Source: Sandaracinaceae bacterium (GTDB lineage: Bacteria; Myxococcota_A; Polyangia; Polyangiales; Houyiibacteriaceae). Taken from it: 64,000 nucleotides of DNA. The DNA lies in the NCBI GenBank assembly GCA_016706685.1, contig JADJJE010000002.1, positions 372,001-436,000 of the forward strand, read 5' to 3'. Below, one piece after another: positions 1-7,836 of the stretch. Each line of letters opens with the position of its first letter. Positions within the stretch are counted from its first letter, which is position 1. The notes under the pieces are model-generated. The model saw only the letters and a program-made list of their open reading frames with translations, was not told the DNA's origin and searched no databases. The position numbers were made by a program, and so were the translations under genes.

Positions 1-1179
1 GGTGAGGAGCCCGCGGATCTGCCCGGTGCCCTCGGTGAGGATCTCTTCGGCCAGCACCGCCACCGGCAGCTCACCGCCGAACTCGGCCAGCCCGCGCACG
101 CGGCTGCGCCAGCGGCCGTGGCTGCCGCGCCCCACGCCGAAGCCGCCCACGGCCTTGAGCGAGTCGAGCGCGGGCTGCGTGAACATGACGCCGCCCTCGC
201 GGTCCACGTTGCCCGTGATGGCGTTGAGCGCATAGACCAGCCACGCGCACAGGCCGCCGAAGCGCTGGGTGGAAGCCCCCATGCGCCCGTACACGGCTGC
301 CCGCCGCGCCGCGAGCAGGCGCGTGGCGATGCTGCCCAGCACGTCTGGCGAGATGCCGGTGTGGTCGGCTGTGAACGCGGCCGGAAACTCCTTGGCCACG
401 GCGCGCAGCTCGTCGAGCCCGCGCGTCAGCCCCTCGAGGTTGCCGAGCCGCACGGCGCCCCGCGCGAACACCTCGTTCACCAACGACAGCAAGAACAGCG
501 CGTCGCTGCCTGGCCGGATGAAGTGGTGCTCAGTCGCGCTGCGGGCGCTCTCCGTGCGGCGCGGGTCCAGCAGGATCACTTGCCCGCCGCGCCCCCGGAT
601 GGCGTCGAGGCGCTTGCGGATGCCGGGGGCGCTCATCAGGCTGCCGTTGCTGGCCAGCGGGTTGGCGCCCAGCATCAACAAGAAGTCCGTGCGGTCCACG
701 TCGGGCACGGGCGCCAGGAGCTGGTGCCCGAACATGTAGTACGCCGCGAACATGTGCGGCAGCTGGTCCACGCTGGTGGCCGAGAAGCGGTTCTTGCTGC
801 GCAGCGCCCGCAGGATGGTGGGCCCGAACAGCATGGCCCCCATGTTGTGCACGTTGGGGTTGCCCAGGTACGCCGCCATCGCGTCGTTGCCGTGCCGCCG
901 CTGCAGGCCGTGGATGCGCTCGGCCGCCTCGTCCAGCGCCTCGTCCCACGAGATGGGCACGAAGCCGCCGCGCTCGCGGCGCATGGGCTCGCGCACGCGG
1001 TCCGGGTCGTCGTGCAGGTCGGAGAGCGCGGTGGCCTTCGGGCAGATGTGGCCTTGGCTGAACGGGTCCCGCTCGTCACCGCGGGTGGCCAGCACCTTGT
1101 CTCCGTGGACCTCGAGCGTGATGCCACACATGGCCTCACAGAGTGAGCACGTGCGGTGATGGAGCGTGGGCGTCGACAT
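1..1179 (-). CDS. Molybdopterin-dependent oxidoreductase, N-terminal part (runs off left edge)
   Basis: This is the first 393 residues of a molybdopterin oxidoreductase of the formate dehydrogenase/nitrate reductase (DMSO reductase) superfamily. The start is ATG at 1179. A 4Fe-4S binding pattern begins at once (C11, C14, C18 and C46, the last in CPKA). The stretch ISWDEALDEAAERI is the usual start of the molybdopterin-binding domain, and LGANPLASNGS and LLDPRRTESA fit its nucleotide-like cofactor sites. There is no Tat signal, so a cytoplasmic enzyme is likely. The frame is open to base 1, so the substrate-deciding C-terminal part is not visible. It is transcribed divergently from the next lipoprotein gene. 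Family call is firm; substrate unknown. Confidence 0.93.
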   Translation of the reverse strand, partial: MSTPTLHHRTCSLCEAMCGITLEVHGDKVLATRGDERDPFSQGHICPKATALSDLHDDPDRVREPMRRERGGFVPISWDEALDEAAERIHGLQRRHGNDAMAAYLGNPNVHNMGAMLFGPTILRALRSKNRFSATSVDQLPHMFAAYYMFGHQLLAPVPDVDRTDFLLMLGANPLASNGSLMSAPGIRKRLDAIRGRGGQVILLDPRRTESARSATEHHFIRPGSDALFLLSLVNEVFARGAVRLGNLEGLTRGLDELRAVAKEFPAAFTADHTGISPDVLGSIATRLLAARRAAVYGRMGASTQRFGGLCAWLVYALNAITGNVDREGGVMFTQPALDSLKAVGGFGVGRGSHGRWRSRVRGLAEFGGELPVAVLAEEILTEGTGQIRGLLT

Positions 1180-1292
1180 GCGCGCCAGCATACACGGCAG
1201 GCGTGGCGCTTCGGCAAACGAAGGGCGATCTCCGCCTGCCGAGGTGTCAGGCATGTGATATCAAGCCGAGTGTGACGCGACAGGAGGCCGAC

Positions 1293-2393
1293 GTGGTGAG
1301 GAGCAGACGAAGTGTGAGGCGAGCCCCAGCCGTCGGCCGGAGGCAGCGCACGCTGCTGGCGCTGGGCTGTGTGGCGCTCACCGCTTGCTACAGCGGCGGC
1401 GGCGGCAGCCTGCGTCCCACCGCCACGATCTACAGCGGTGGCGGCGTCAGCGGCCTCACCCCGGCGTCGCAGTGGGTGGAGGTGCGCCTGCCGGTCGCGC
1501 GCGCCAGCGTGCGCATGCCCAGCCAGCCCCAGTACCTGCCCGCGTCCACCGGGGTGGAAGACGACGGCGCCGCGTACCGCACCACCATCGGTGGCCGCGA
1601 CTACGGCTCGGTTCAGCTCATGGTGGCCATCAGCGAGGTGGACGGCGGCATCGTCGGTCAGCCCCTCGAGCGCCTGCACGCCATGCGCGAGTCGCTGCTG
1701 GAAGACGCGCAGGAGCAGGCGTTCGGCACCGTCATGGTCAATGGCTCGCCGGGCTTCGACATCGCCTACATCGTGACCGAGTCGGGGCAGCTGGTGAACG
1801 CGCGCGCCGTGCTGGGCCGCCGCCACATCTACCTGCTCATGGCCATGATGGCGCCGCACCTCGCAGCCTCGCACCGCGCCACCACCGCGGCCTACCTCGA
1901 GAGCCTGCGGCTCGACCCACAAGACTCGTTCGGGGCCACCGGCGACGGCGTCTACCGGGCGGGCGCGTGGCGCTGGTCCATGCCGGCCGAGGCGCACTTC
2001 GCCGTTCGCTTCCCAGGGGCACCCACGGCCGCCGAGGCCACCAGTCCCGCCGAGGGCGCGAGGTTCGTGCGCACGTACCGCGTCATCGGCGCAGGCGGCG
2101 CCACGTTCGAGGTGCGCGCCACCGGCTACGAGGACCTGCGTCCTCCGGGCGCCGTGGCCACGCTCGAGGCCGCTCCGCTCGCGCACTACAGCCTGCGCGT
2201 CGCGCGCGACACCACTCGTCAGGGCTACTCGGGCCGCTCGCTGGTCTACGAGAGCGAGGGGCGCATGCGCTTCACGCTCATCTTCGGCACCTACGGCGCC
2301 ACCTACGAGGTCAGCGTCGACCTGCCCCGCACTGCCAGCCCCGACATGATCGAGGCGCGCAACATCTTCCTCGACAGCTTCCGGATGCTCTGA
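1293..2393 (+). CDS. Hypothetical lipoprotein
   Basis: A protein of about 366 residues with no family I recognise. The GTG start at 1293 (or 1296) is chosen because AGGAGG lies 5-8 bases upstream; the frame is open further upstream but without a ribosome site. An arginine-rich start, a hydrophobic stretch and the lipobox LTAC (C32) predict a lipid-anchored envelope protein. A glycine/serine linker follows the Cys. The body is alpha/beta with two similar-sized halves (QLMVAISEVDGG..., then FEVRATGYEDL...), each ending in a long helix, which hints at an internal duplication. The gene ends 3 bases before the protease gene, so the two are surely cotranscribed and may act together in the periplasm. 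Confidence 0.8.
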   Translation: MVRSRRSVRRAPAVGRRQRTLLALGCVALTACYSGGGGSLRPTATIYSGGGVSGLTPASQWVEVRLPVARASVRMPSQPQYLPASTGVEDDGAAYRTTIGGRDYGSVQLMVAISEVDGGIVGQPLERLHAMRESLLEDAQEQAFGTVMVNGSPGFDIAYIVTESGQLVNARAVLGRRHIYLLMAMMAPHLAASHRATTAAYLESLRLDPQDSFGATGDGVYRAGAWRWSMPAEAHFAVRFPGAPTAAEATSPAEGARFVRTYRVIGAGGATFEVRATGYEDLRPPGAVATLEAAPLAHYSLRVARDTTRQGYSGRSLVYESEGRMRFTLIFGTYGATYEVSVDLPRTASPDMIEARNIFLDSFRML

Positions 2394-2396
2394 ACC

Positions 2397-3575
2397 ATGC
2401 GCCTCGTCCATCCCCCCTCGCGCGCGCTCGGCGGTCTCTGGTTCGCGGCCTTGCTCCTCGCTAGCGCCTCGGTCTCGGGGTCGGCACCCGCGGCCGGACA
2501 GGCGCCTGTCGCCCCCACGCCCCCCCCACCTGCCGACGGCGGCATCGAGTCGCGCATCCGCCTCCGCCCGATCGACCGCGCCAGCGTGCGCGTCCTGCAG
2601 ATCACGGGGGCCTCGGCCTACACGTTCGAGGGCCGCGTCAGCCGCGTGCGGCGCGCCGTCAGCCTGCCCGACGCCGTGCACGGCACGGGCGTGGTGGTCG
2701 GCCCCGAGGGCCTGGTGCTCACCGCCGCTCACGTGGTGCGCGGTGGCGACGTGCTGGCCATCTTGCGGCCCGGCGCCGACGAGCCGCAGGCCGCGCGCGT
2801 CATCTACTCCGACGCGGAGCACGACCTTGCCGTGTTGGCGGTCGATGGCCCGCTGCCCGACCGCATCACGCTGCCCACCGCCATCCGCCCGCTCACGCTC
2901 AGCGAGCGCCTGTTCGCCACGGGCTACCCGCTCGACATCCGCGAGCGCTATCCGGCGGCGGTCTCCGGTGAGCTCAGCCGCGAGAACAACGACGGCTCGC
3001 TGCAGGTGGCCATGAGCGTCAACCCCGGCAACTCGGGCGGTCCGGTCATCGACGCCGATGGCGCGCTGGTCGGCATCATGGCCCGCCGCGGCGAGCCCAC
3101 GCGCGGCGTCGAGGGCATCGCCATGCTGGAGCCGCTGCGCTTCGTGCTGCCCGCCATGGAGCGCGCCCGCGCGGCGCTCGGTCAACGCCCGCCCACCTTC
3201 GGGCCGCAAGAGCGCCACATCGTGCGGGTCATGGCGGACTTCGTGCGCACCACCGATGAGCGCCCCATCTTCGAGCAGACCGCCGTGGCCACGCTGGACC
3301 TCGCGGCCCAAGCCCCGCCCAGCTACGAGGCGGGTGCCATGGTGGCCGTGCATGCGTGGAACATGCAGATCGCGCTGCTCGAGGCGCGCAACGTGAGCGT
3401 ACGGGACCAGCTGCCGCCGGCTGATCGCGCGCTCGCCGAGCGCCTGAACGAGATGGCCCAGCGTCTGGCGGCCTGGGCGCTGGATGGGGCCCCTTACCTG
3501 TCGGTGAATTATAGTGGCCTACGTGGAATTCGCGTGAGCCGGGGCCAGCCGTGGGTGCCCGCACCCACCGAATGA
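2397..3575 (+). CDS. Secreted trypsin-like serine protease (HtrA/DegP-type catalytic domain)
   Basis: 392 residues with a signal peptide (residues 1-30, hydrophobic WFAALLLASASV) and a proline-rich linker, then one S1C protease domain. The catalytic triad is visible: H112 in TAAHVV, D143 in EHDLAVL and S213 in NPGNSGGP. HtrA proteases normally carry one or two PDZ domains; none is recognisable here. The C-terminal 150 residues are an unassigned helical region. It would act in the periplasm on misfolded or specific targets. It follows the lipoprotein gene by three bases, which suggests a substrate, adaptor or inhibitor relation between the two; that is inference. Confidence 0.9.
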   Translation: MRLVHPPSRALGGLWFAALLLASASVSGSAPAAGQAPVAPTPPPPADGGIESRIRLRPIDRASVRVLQITGASAYTFEGRVSRVRRAVSLPDAVHGTGVVVGPEGLVLTAAHVVRGGDVLAILRPGADEPQAARVIYSDAEHDLAVLAVDGPLPDRITLPTAIRPLTLSERLFATGYPLDIRERYPAAVSGELSRENNDGSLQVAMSVNPGNSGGPVIDADGALVGIMARRGEPTRGVEGIAMLEPLRFVLPAMERARAALGQRPPTFGPQERHIVRVMADFVRTTDERPIFEQTAVATLDLAAQAPPSYEAGAMVAVHAWNMQIALLEARNVSVRDQLPPADRALAERLNEMAQRLAAWALDGAPYLSVNYSGLRGIRVSRGQPWVPAPTE

Positions 3576-3604
3576 CGCTGTTTCTGAGGGGGGCCGGGGC
3601 AAAA

Positions 3605-3630
3605 TTGACGCAGCGCGTTGACGCAGCGCG
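3605..3630. repeat. Tandem 13-bp repeat upstream of tetR-type gene
   Basis: Two perfect head-to-tail copies of TTGACGCAGCGCG (3605-3617 and 3618-3630). Each begins with a -35-like TTGACG. They lie in the 150-base gap between the protease gene and the TetR gene and could be regulator sites or a small tandem duplication. Confidence 0.6.
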
Positions 3631-3672
3631 TAAAGCGCTCTAAGTGGTTGGTATCGGTAGGACAAGGTTGCC

Positions 3673-3703
3673 TTGACACCCAATGCCCCTAATAGGTGCA
3701 TTG
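3673..3703 (+). promoter_or_regulatory. Probable tetR-gene promoter with TetR-like operator
   Basis: A consensus -35 hexamer TTGACA sits at 3673-3678. It is followed by an imperfect palindrome at 3681-3703 whose half-sites are CAATGCCCCTA and TAGGTGCATTG (one mismatch between the arms). The -10 element is not clear. The palindrome lies 26 bases before the chosen start of the TetR gene, as expected for autorepression. Confidence 0.55.
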
Positions 3704-3728
3704 TCCAATCGGGATGGGAAGTCACGAC

Positions 3729-4355
3729 ATGAGTACCCGGAAAGCCAACAAAGAGCGCACCCGCCACAAGCTGGTCCAGGCCACGCTGAAGATCCTGCAC
3801 AAGCAGGGGCCCACGGCGCTCACCACCGGCCGTATCGCCCAGGCCGCCGGGGTCGCGCAGCCCACGTTCTACGTTCACTTCAAGGACATGGACGAGGCGC
3901 TCGAAGAGGCTGCCATCACCGTGGGAGACGCGCTCCGCGCTCGCCTGCGTGAATTCCGGGATGGCCTTCAGGACGGCGCCAGCCCGCAGGCCGCCACCCG
4001 CCACGCGTTCGCCACGGGCGTGGAGGCCCTCACGGCCGACCGCCGCAGCGCCGAGCTGTTCCTCCGCCACCGCCGCGACGTGGCCAACCCGCTGGGTCGT
4101 CGCTGGCGCGAGCTCATGGACGGCGCCCGCGAGGACCTCATCGCCGACCTGCACGCCCGCGGCGTGGGCAAGCACGTGGACGATCTGGTCGTCCTTGCCG
4201 ATACCATCATCGGACTCGTGCTGACCACGGTGGAATCCATCCTGGACGGTCGAGTGACCAACCGCGCGTCGGCGATGGACATGATGATGCGCAGCGTCGA
4301 AGCCAGCATGACGCCGCCCGTGCAGAACGCCAGCCTGGGCGCTTCGGCGGCCTGA
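3729..4355 (+). CDS. TetR/AcrR family transcriptional regulator
   Basis: A 208-residue repressor. The N-terminal helix-turn-helix is typical: the stretch around KLVQATLKILHKQG, then TTGRIAQAAGVAQPTFYVHF with the FYxHF signature. The C-terminal ligand domain (EALTADRRSAELFLRHRRD...) is not specific enough to name a ligand. ATG 3729 is used; an in-frame ATG at 3714 would add five residues. A palindrome overlapping the promoter suggests autorepression. Its half-site differs from the operator at 5770-5787, so it probably does not control the diiron/Rieske pair downstream. Confidence 0.92.
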   Translation: MSTRKANKERTRHKLVQATLKILHKQGPTALTTGRIAQAAGVAQPTFYVHFKDMDEALEEAAITVGDALRARLREFRDGLQDGASPQAATRHAFATGVEALTADRRSAELFLRHRRDVANPLGRRWRELMDGAREDLIADLHARGVGKHVDDLVVLADTIIGLVLTTVESILDGRVTNRASAMDMMMRSVEASMTPPVQNASLGASAA

Positions 4356-4423
4356 GCTTCCGCTGCGGGCAGTGCCGAGCGGATCTCGAGCATGCTGGGC
4401 GGCAGTGAGTTGGAAGCGGTGCG

Positions 4424-4755
4424 ATGGGCACCCCCGGCTGGAAGCCGAGGGCAGCAAACCACGTGGCTGATGAGCGTAAAGTCCCCCGCCTTTCGGCGGC
4501 GGACTACGTGGCTACCAGCAGGGTTTGCCCTACTGAGGGTACTCAGACACTGCGCCCGGCCACCCTTGGTAGAACACACCCTGTTGTCGATCAGGCAGTC
4601 CGCCCAAGGGCGGACTTTCAGCAGGTCCAGGCCTGGTCTGCTGCCCTCGGCTTCCAGCCGGGGGTGCCCATAGTGTCTTGCCACAAGGCGAATAGGCCCC
4701 CCTAGCAAGATGTGTCGAATCCTCAGGCTAGGCTTCAGCTGTGGGTGCCCATCGA
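4424..4755. repeat. Palindromic intergenic repeat element, locus 1
   Basis: The 437-base gap between the TetR gene and the diiron gene is filled by a structured repeat. It is bounded by perfect 32-bp inverted repeats at 4424-4455 and 4640-4671, built on CCCCCGGCTGGAAGCCG. Inside are two strong hairpins: one at about 4480-4505 (GCCTTTCGGC core), one at about 4597-4618 (AGTCCGCCC, AA, GGGCGGACT). A third partial end copy (GGGTGCCCAT) is at 4742-4751. Related elements occur at 22.37, 34.71 and 42.86 kb. No gene is seen inside. Confidence 0.75.
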
Positions 4756-4792
4756 CCCAGCACCGACCGGTCGAGATCTCTGACACGAGGTC

Positions 4793-5758
4793 CTAGTTGA
4801 GGGTCTTCGCGCCCAGCGCTTCGTTGGCCAGCTCGTCGAAGCTGGCGCGCTGCGCCCACTTCTCTTCGGCCTCGTCGTAGAGGATGCCGATCACGCGCCG
4901 GTCGATGCCCAACACGCGCTCCACCACGGGCCGGAACACGGGGCCCGACACCGGGTGGTTGGCCAGGTCCGCGAGCGCGCCGGCAAAGCGCGGGAAGGGC
5001 CGCGCGGCCACCTCGGGCTTGGCGCCGATCAGCTGGGCGCGCTTGAACGCCTCGAGCAGCCGCTTGCCGCTCGGGTCCACCACGTCCATGGGGCCGAAGA
5101 ACACGTCCTTGAAGAACGGGCGCGCGTGATAGAACACGCGTGCCATGGACGAGGCGCCGCGCACGCGCTCCTCGAGCTTCAGGCTGGGGCGTGAGGCCTC
5201 CGCCGCGATGCCCTCCGGCGACGCGTAGTACTCGATCATGTGGTAGTCCATCGCGATGTGACGGCTCTCGTCGCGGTTGATGCGGTTCATGGCCTGGCGG
5301 CTCATGTCGTCATCCACGAAGTCGTCGATGGAGCGCAGCAGCGCCACGTCCAGCAGAAGCTCGCCCGTGGTGATGTAGGCGTTGGCGATCTCCGCCGACA
5401 GGTACTGCAGCAGGTCCGCGAACGCGTCCGAGAACGCGAGCAGGTGCGCGTTCATCTTGTACTGCTTGTAGTGGTGCACGTCGTAGTGGCGGGCCAGGCG
5501 CACGGCCACCTCGCTGTGGCGCAGCTCGTCCACCACGAACGAGTCGAAGATCTTGGCGAGGACGGGGTCCTCCGCGCGGTCGCGCTGCACCTGGAAGAGC
5601 TTCCCCGCCAGCAGCTCGATGCCTGCCATGTCGGTGAAGTACTGCACCACGGCGATCTCGTCCTCACGGCGAAGCTGCTTGGGCTTCACGCTCCAGTCGA
5701 GGTCGTCGGCGTGCCACTGGTTGCGTTCACACAGGGAGAGCATGCGGTCGAGGTCCAT
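4793..5758 (-). CDS. Ferritin-like diiron protein
   Basis: 321 residues, mostly helical. Two EXXH-type metal motifs are visible: DELRH (E78, H81) and DESRH (E164, H167), with further glutamates at E48 and around E123/E133 in helices of the right spacing. This is the four-helix diiron-carboxylate pattern of ferritin-like oxygenases and AurF-type N-oxygenases. The substrate cannot be read from the sequence. It is divergent from a Rieske oxygenase gene, and the 67-base gap carries a perfect palindrome, so both are probably switched on together by a TetR-type repressor. A role in oxidising a hydrophobic or aromatic compound is inference. Confidence 0.75.
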   Translation of the reverse strand: MDLDRMLSLCERNQWHADDLDWSVKPKQLRREDEIAVVQYFTDMAGIELLAGKLFQVQRDRAEDPVLAKIFDSFVVDELRHSEVAVRLARHYDVHHYKQYKMNAHLLAFSDAFADLLQYLSAEIANAYITTGELLLDVALLRSIDDFVDDDMSRQAMNRINRDESRHIAMDYHMIEYYASPEGIAAEASRPSLKLEERVRGASSMARVFYHARPFFKDVFFGPMDVVDPSGKRLLEAFKRAQLIGAKPEVAARPFPRFAGALADLANHPVSGPVFRPVVERVLGIDRRVIGILYDEAEEKWAQRASFDELANEALGAKTLN

Positions 5759-5769
5759 GTCTGGAGTCT

Positions 5770-5787
5770 ACTAACCGCTTGGTTAGT
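5770..5787. promoter_or_regulatory. Perfect palindromic operator between divergent oxygenase genes
   Basis: ACTAACC-GCTT-GGTTAGT, a perfect 18-bp inverted repeat, lies 12 bases upstream of the diiron gene and 39 bases upstream of the Rieske gene. The size and spacing are typical of TetR-family operators. The cognate repressor is not obvious in the window, because the 3.7-kb TetR gene has a different palindrome at its own promoter. Confidence 0.65.
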
Positions 5788-5825
5788 TAGCAAGTGACAC
5801 GAAGCGCCGTGTTACGCTCTCCCGC

Positions 5826-6911
5826 ATGGGACTCGATCTCGCCCCCAACCTCATGCAGCCGCCGCTGGGCGTGCCAGACGACTGGTACGTTGCGTGCGAG
5901 GCGCGCGAGCTCGGCCGGAAGCCTCTCGCGGTGGAGCTGCTGGGGCTGCGCTTGGTGCTCTTCCGCGATGCGGCCGGCAGGGCGCGCGCGCTCTTCGACC
6001 GCTGCTCGCACCGCAACGTCCCGCTCTCCATGGGCCGCGTGTGCGACGGCCAGATCGAGTGCCCCTACCACGGCTGGCGCTTCGATGGCCAAGGGCAGTG
6101 CGCGCACGTGCCGGGCCTGCTGGACGACGACCGCGACGCCGGCGCGCAGGGCCGCGCGGTGCCCAGCCTGCTCACGCGCGAGGCCGACGGCTACCTCTGG
6201 GTGTACTCCACCGTGGGCGCCACGCGCTCGGTGCGCGAGCCCTTCTCCATGCCCTTCACCAAGGACTCGGCGTACACCACGGTGACGCACGTGCAGGACT
6301 TCGAGGGCTCCGTGCACGCCGTGGCCGAGAACGCGCTGGACGTGCCGCACACGGCCTTCGTGCACCGCGGGCTCTTCCGCAGCGGTGGCGAGAAGCGCGG
6401 CATCGACGTGGAGGTGCGCCGCTATCCAGACCGCATCGAGGCGGAGTACATCGGCGAGCCGCGGCCCGACGGAGTGATCGGTCGCGTGCTCTCGCCGGGT
6501 GGTGGCCTGGTGCGCCACTGGGACCGCTTCTTCCTGCCGTGCATCGCACAAGTGGAGTACCAGCTGGGCGACGACAGCCACGTCATCGCCAGCGTGGCGC
6601 TCACGCCCATCGCCGAGCACAAGACGCGCATGTTCGCGAGCGTGAGCTTCCGCATGCCCATCCCCGGTGCGCTGGTGGGCAGCCTGCTCAAGCCCATCGG
6701 GCTCCGCATCCTGGACCAGGACGTGCGCATCCTGGCGCGGCAGATGGAGAACATCCGCGCCTTCGGCGGTCAGCGCTACGCATCCACCAAGCTGGACGTA
6801 CTGGGCCCCGCCATCCAGAAGCTGCTGCGCCTCGCAGAGCGCGGTGAGCGCGAGGCACAGGGCGCCTCTGAAGACGAGCCCGCGCGGCGCTCGCTCCGCA
6901 TCCACGTCTAA
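5826..6911 (+). CDS. Rieske 2Fe-2S aromatic ring-hydroxylating oxygenase, large subunit type
   Basis: 361 residues. The N-terminal Rieske domain has C60/H62 (CSHRN) and C79/H82 (CPYHGW), which bind the 2Fe-2S cluster. The catalytic domain has the mononuclear iron site in DVPHTAFVH (H175, H180). The length and the motifs match single-component-type Rieske oxygenases acting on sterols, aromatics or related ring compounds. No ferredoxin or reductase partner is adjacent, so electrons must come from elsewhere. The substrate is unknown. It is probably coregulated with the divergent diiron gene. Confidence 0.92.
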   Translation: MGLDLAPNLMQPPLGVPDDWYVACEARELGRKPLAVELLGLRLVLFRDAAGRARALFDRCSHRNVPLSMGRVCDGQIECPYHGWRFDGQGQCAHVPGLLDDDRDAGAQGRAVPSLLTREADGYLWVYSTVGATRSVREPFSMPFTKDSAYTTVTHVQDFEGSVHAVAENALDVPHTAFVHRGLFRSGGEKRGIDVEVRRYPDRIEAEYIGEPRPDGVIGRVLSPGGGLVRHWDRFFLPCIAQVEYQLGDDSHVIASVALTPIAEHKTRMFASVSFRMPIPGALVGSLLKPIGLRILDQDVRILARQMENIRAFGGQRYASTKLDVLGPAIQKLLRLAERGEREAQGASEDEPARRSLRIHV

Positions 6912-6915
6912 CCCC

Positions 6916-7833
6916 ATGCAGGCCACCACCCTCCTCTCCGAGCGCTACGAGGTCACCGGGAGTGTGGCCCGCGGTGGCATGGCGCACGTGTTCCGCGGCG
7001 TGTCCCGCGCCCCGGTGGACCAGCAACGGCACGTGGCGGTCAAGCGGCTCCTGCCCAACTTCGGCGGCAACGAGCGCTTCCAGGCCATGTTCCTCGAAGA
7101 GGCGCGCGTGGTCGCAGACCTCCAGCACCCGAACATCGCCAGCTTCTACGAGCTGTGCCACGACGACGGCGGGATGCTGTGCATCGTCATGGAGTGGGTG
7201 GATGGCGTGGACCTGTCGCGCATGCTGCTGGCCGCGCGTGACGTCGCCCGCCCGGTGGCCGTGCCCGATGCGGCCTTCATCGCCACCTCGGTGCTGAAGG
7301 CGCTCAGCGCTGCACACCGCCGCGCGTCGGGGCCCGTGTTCCACCGTGACGTGACACCCGCGAACATCCTGGTGAGCCGCGCGGGCGAGGTGAAGCTCAC
7401 GGACTTCGGCCTGGCGCGCGCCATGGACCGCATGACCGTCACGCTGCCCGGCGTGGTGGTGGGCAAGCTGGCCTACGTGGCGCCCGAGCTCATCGCCGCC
7501 GAGCGCTCCACGGCGGCCTCGGACATCTACAGCCTCGGCGTGGTGCTCTGGGAGATGTTGGCCGGGCGTAGGCTCTTCCAAGCGCAGAACGAGCTCGAGC
7601 TGTTCATGCTGGCGGGGCGCGCGGTGATCCCCAGCCTGGACGAGCTGCGCGACGACGTGCCGCCCGCGCTGGCCGAGGTGGTGCGCCAGATGACCCACAA
7701 GCAGCCAGCGCAGCGCTTGGCGTGCGCGCAGGCGGCAGCCGAGTTGCTGAGCGCCTTCGTCACCAGTGAGCGTGGCGAGGCGCTGGGCCGCTGGGTCGAC
7801 GAAGCGCACACGGCCACAGCACCCAAGCGGTAG
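6916..7833 (+). CDS. Soluble Ser/Thr protein kinase
   Basis: 305 residues, essentially a bare Hanks-type kinase domain. The glycine loop is GSVARGGMAHVF, the ATP-binding lysine is K43 (VAVKR), the catalytic loop is HRDVTPAN (D145) and the metal-binding motif is DFG (D163). The APE equivalent is APELI. There is no transmembrane segment and no sensor domain. It starts 4 bases after the Rieske gene stop, so it is probably cotranscribed. It is convergent with the HerA-like gene, 3 bases away. Confidence 0.93.
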   Translation: MQATTLLSERYEVTGSVARGGMAHVFRGVSRAPVDQQRHVAVKRLLPNFGGNERFQAMFLEEARVVADLQHPNIASFYELCHDDGGMLCIVMEWVDGVDLSRMLLAARDVARPVAVPDAAFIATSVLKALSAAHRRASGPVFHRDVTPANILVSRAGEVKLTDFGLARAMDRMTVTLPGVVVGKLAYVAPELIAAERSTAASDIYSLGVVLWEMLAGRRLFQAQNELELFMLAGRAVIPSLDELRDDVPPALAEVVRQMTHKQPAQRLACAQAAAELLSAFVTSERGEALGRWVDEAHTATAPKR

Positions 7834-7836
7834 CCG

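Noticed and set aside
675..3353. Very long minus-strand open frame opposite the lipoprotein and protease genes
   Set aside because: Its translation is Arg/Gly/His/Ala-rich with no domain, while the plus strand carries clear protease motifs. High G+C makes such antisense frames common.
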